Part shown: positions 4,480 through 6,657 of the stretch, piece by piece
Numbering within the stretch: position 1 is the first letter of the stretch
Layout of the letters: each line of letters opens with the position of its first letter
DNA from: an uncultured bacterium
Lineage (GTDB): Bacteria; Planctomycetota; UBA8108
DNA: 6,657 nt
Assembly (NCBI GenBank): GCA_913050545.1
Contig: CAJWZY010000123.1
Location: forward strand, 1 to 6,657
Direction: 5' to 3'
Notes under the pieces: model-generated
The model's input: only the letters and a program-made list of their open reading frames with translations
The model's database searches: none
What the model was told of the DNA's origin: nothing
Position numbers and translations under genes: made by a program

Positions 4480-5394
4480 TCAATCCCCTCGGGACAGGAT
4501 TGTCTCCGCCACCCCTGCAGGATCCAGCTCCCCCTCCACCGGCAGCCACTCGATATCCATCTTGCGAAACCAGGTCAGCTGGCGCTTGATAAAATTCCGG
4601 GTGTTTTTCTGGATCGCCTCGATGATGGATTCTTTGCTCTGCCCGGCCGCCAGTCCCTCGCGGATTTCTCTCAGGCCAATACACTGGGAGGCGCTGCGCC
4701 CGGGAGGAGGCTCACGGTTGACAAGGCTCTCGCACTCCTGGAAGAGTCCCTGCTCAACCATCGCAAGGACTCTCTCATTGGCCCGGGCGTAAAGAGCCGC
4801 CCGCTCCCAGCCAAGACCGAAGAGAACAACATCCCTGCGGGGCTCCCGGGGAGCCTCCCAGTTCCAGGAATCACTGAGGCGCTCTCCGGAGCTCTCGAAA
4901 AACTCGAGCGCCCTGATAATCCGGCGTTCATTAAACGACTCCAGTTTCCTGGCTGCAACAGGATCAACTTCCTGGAGACGTTCATGCAGGCGCTCTATTC
5001 CGTGCTCGCGAGCCTCCCTGACCAGTCTCTCCCTGATCTCCCAGTCAGCACCCGGTCCATCTGCAAGCCCGTCGAGAAAACCCTTCAGGTAGAGCCCCGT
5101 CCCCCCGGAAATCACCAGGGGTCTCGACGCCGCCGCCTCGGATTCAACCACCTCCTCCAGCAGGGGCAGGTACCGCCCGACACTGAAGGAATCCTCCGGA
5201 TCAACCAGGTCGATCAGGTGGTAGCGGCACTGGTGGCGGCGCTCGGCCGGTGGCTTGGCAGTGACGATATCCATCCCGCGATAGATCTTCATTGAGTCCA
5301 TGCAGGCGATCGAAGCACCCAGGCGCCCGGCCAGCTCAAAGGCCACGCCCCCCTTGCCGCTGGCTGTGGGACCCGTAAGTATAATCTGAACCAT
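4480..5394 (-). CDS. miaA: tRNA dimethylallyltransferase MiaA
   Basis: MiaA transfers the dimethylallyl group of DMAPP to N6 of adenosine 37 in tRNAs that read codons beginning with U, giving i6A (EC 2.5.1.75), in the cytoplasm. The protein has 304 residues, a normal length. Family motifs: P-loop GPTASGK at 8-14, DSMKIYRGMDIVTAKP at 33-48 (usually DSMQ.YRGMDIGTAKP, with the catalytic Asp), YHLID at 58-62, SGGTGLYLKGFLDGL at 96-110, RRIIRALE at 157-164, QCIGLREI at 237-244 and NTRNFIKRQLTWFRK at 264-278. One oddity is that the residue after the P-loop lysine is Gly15, followed by Gly16, where almost all MiaA proteins have Thr or Ser. No close ribosome binding site precedes the ATG; GGGGGAG lies about 17 nt away. 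The gene follows the SMC-like ATPase gene by 46 bp on the same strand, so they are probably cotranscribed. Termination is at the hairpins in 4408-4465. Confidence 0.95.
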   Translation of the reverse strand: MVQIILTGPTASGKGGVAFELAGRLGASIACMDSMKIYRGMDIVTAKPPAERRHQCRYHLIDLVDPEDSFSVGRYLPLLEEVVESEAAASRPLVISGGTGLYLKGFLDGLADGPGADWEIRERLVREAREHGIERLHERLQEVDPVAARKLESFNERRIIRALEFFESSGERLSDSWNWEAPREPRRDVVLFGLGWERAALYARANERVLAMVEQGLFQECESLVNREPPPGRSASQCIGLREIREGLAAGQSKESIIEAIQKNTRNFIKRQLTWFRKMDIEWLPVEGELDPAGVAETILSRGD

Positions 5395-5440
5395 AGCGAC
5401 AGGAATAAAACTCCCCCGCAGAGGCCGCCGTCAAGCGGAT

Positions 5441-6657
5441 TCATCCACCGAAGTCGATGACAAGCTCCGTCAACGCAACTTCAGTACGAATAATCTGGTC
5501 CAGGGCCTCCACCTGCTCCTGTCCGCACTGCGGCTGGACAACGAAAAACTGCCGCAATTCTTCACTGAGTTGAGACAAGGATTCCAGGGCGCCCACCACC
5601 CGGGGCCCATCCATCATCTTGAAAGGCTCATCGAGGAACATAAACTGCTCCTGGCGGGTGTGGGAGGTGACATGCGCCTGCGCAAGCCCCAGGCGCAGGC
5701 CCAGCATCAGGGCCTCGTTGGTCCCCCCGCTCAGCTCGGCTGCCGCGATAAAATCACTTCGCTCGCTGGCGAAGATCAGGATCTCAAGATCAGGTGTCAG
5801 CTTGACATCCCTGTACCTCCCATCGGTAAGCTGGGGAAGTATACATTTGAGATAGCTGCTCAGCGTCGGCCCCACCTTTTCACGGGTCGTCGCACTGCAC
5901 AATTTCAGCAGGTCGCAGGCCGCCCGCCTGTCATCTATCTCTCCGCGAATATTCATTGCCGAGCTCTCATACTCTGTAACCTTCTCGTCGAGAGCTTCTT
6001 TTTTTGCCAGCTGACCCTCCGCCTCCCTGAGCTCATTGCTGATCCTGTCACGGGAGCTCTGGGCTTTCTTCAGGCCAGCCTCGCTCTCCTTGAGTCTCTT
6101 CGAAGAGAGCCGGCTGAGTTCATTGATCCGCTGCCGGCAGGCTTTTTCATTTTCAGCCTGCTCAAGGATCAGGTCGGTGTAGTCACCAGGCTCATCAGAG
6201 GGATCGAGTCCCAGCATAGAAGAATACCTGCCGCGAAACTCCTCAAGACGCTTCGCCGCCAGGCCGGTCACAAAATCCTTCGCCGCCTCGACATAATCCC
6301 GTGGAGCCCCTGAATTCTTGAGCTCTTCGAGCCGCAGGTAATCCCGGATCTTGGACTTGGTGGCCTGGATCTGCTTATTCAGCCTGGAGATATTCTTCGT
6401 GATGCCCCTGGTGTGAGACTGAATTCCTCGATAGCTGACCAATTTCATCATCATGAAGAGCAATGAAAGGAAACCGAGCCCTCCACACCCGAACTGTAGA
6501 TACCTGGGATCCAGGTCCGCTGAAAAACTCTCCAGGAGCGCCGGCTTGATGGAAATAACCGTCGCCACAGCGGCAAAGAGAAAAAAGGAAGCCGCAGCGG
6601 CAACCAGCGCCTTGAAACGGCCGGACAGCGAAGCGGCAAGACCGACCTTCTGCTGCT
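5441..6657 (-). CDS. C-terminal part of a membrane-anchored Rad50/YhaN-like SMC-family ATPase (5' end outside window)
   Basis: The frame is open to the right edge, so the true start is outside and 404 residues are visible; the GTG at 6568 is only an internal codon. Visible residues 16-36 and 55-74 are two hydrophobic segments ('KALVAAAASFFLFAAVATVI' and 'FGCGGLGFLSLLFMMMKLV'), a membrane hairpin. Residues about 80-250 are polar and rich in Lys, Glu and Arg with long helical runs, as in a coiled coil. The head follows: 'LPQLTDGRYRDVKL' near 273-286, the ABC signature ELSGGTNEALMLGLRLGLA at 307-325 and the Walker B strand FMFLDEP at 338-344. The Walker A lobe must be encoded upstream. This layout matches Rad50/SbcC-like ATPases, and in particular the YhaN type, which to my knowledge also has membrane segments mid-chain and pairs with a YhaO-like phosphoesterase. 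No CxxC zinc hook is visible. The strand after Walker B, 'FFVVQPQ', lacks the switch histidine common in ABC ATPases. The gene precedes miaA by 46 bp. Confidence 0.82.
   Translation of the reverse strand, partial: QQKVGLAASLSGRFKALVAAAASFFLFAAVATVISIKPALLESFSADLDPRYLQFGCGGLGFLSLLFMMMKLVSYRGIQSHTRGITKNISRLNKQIQATKSKIRDYLRLEELKNSGAPRDYVEAAKDFVTGLAAKRLEEFRGRYSSMLGLDPSDEPGDYTDLILEQAENEKACRQRINELSRLSSKRLKESEAGLKKAQSSRDRISNELREAEGQLAKKEALDEKVTEYESSAMNIRGEIDDRRAACDLLKLCSATTREKVGPTLSSYLKCILPQLTDGRYRDVKLTPDLEILIFASERSDFIAAAELSGGTNEALMLGLRLGLAQAHVTSHTRQEQFMFLDEPFKMMDGPRVVGALESLSQLSEELRQFFVVQPQCGQEQVEALDQIIRTEVALTELVIDFGG

Noticed and set aside
5570..6313. 247-codon open frame on the plus strand opposite the ATPase gene
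   Set aside because: It lies wholly within the ATPase coding region on the other strand. The ATPase frame carries the signature and Walker B motifs, so this is a shadow.

Overview
The window looks like an ordinary chromosomal segment of a Gram-negative bacterium of moderately high GC. It contains no phage, transposase, CRISPR, tRNA or rRNA signal. A lipoprotein signal peptide and a secreted TPR-metallopeptidase indicate an envelope with a periplasm. The style of the HU-like protein (ending in a 'VGRLMK' helix), the small 'LSWSEVL..LGY.KV' protein and the membrane-anchored SMC-like ATPase recall Planctomycetota and other PVC-type or deep-branching bacteria. That placement rests on family resemblance remembered, not on a search, and is tentative.

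Layout from left to right. Bases 1-386 (minus): the start and most of an HU-family DNA-binding protein whose C-terminal tail is a tandem Ala/Pro/Glu repeat running off the left edge. Bases 387-852: a divergent intergenic region with a clear AT-rich palindrome and a cluster of small hairpins. Bases 853-1116 (plus): a small 87-residue protein with a conserved-looking N-terminal half. A strong hairpin terminator at 1133-1176 separates it from the convergent gene 1170-2477 (minus), a secreted TPR protein with a gluzincin-type (HExxH + E) peptidase domain. Divergent from that is thiL (about 2624-3694, plus), thiamine-monophosphate kinase. Bases 3695-4161 hold no gene but are rich in potential RNA structure. 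They contain a good sigma70-type promoter (3925-3953) and, downstream of it, a three-way-junction leader (3998-4107) in front of a tiny 67-residue lipoprotein (4162-4365). An intrinsic terminator (4408-4441) separates the lipoprotein from the convergent miaA (4480-5394, minus). miaA lies 46 bp behind the C-terminal part of a large Rad50/YhaN-like ATPase (5441 to the right edge, minus), and the two are probably one transcription unit.

Functionally the genes are mostly unrelated housekeeping functions: nucleoid architecture, thiamine diphosphate synthesis, tRNA A37 isopentenylation and a DNA-repair-type ATPase, with envelope proteins between them. The most unusual items are the structured RNA leader with a mutually exclusive pairing in front of the small lipoprotein, the two membrane helices placed where an SMC-like ATPase would have its hinge or hook, the HU tail repeats, and a MiaA P-loop lacking the Ser/Thr that normally follows the lysine. 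I saw no clear multi-gene defence or mobile system.
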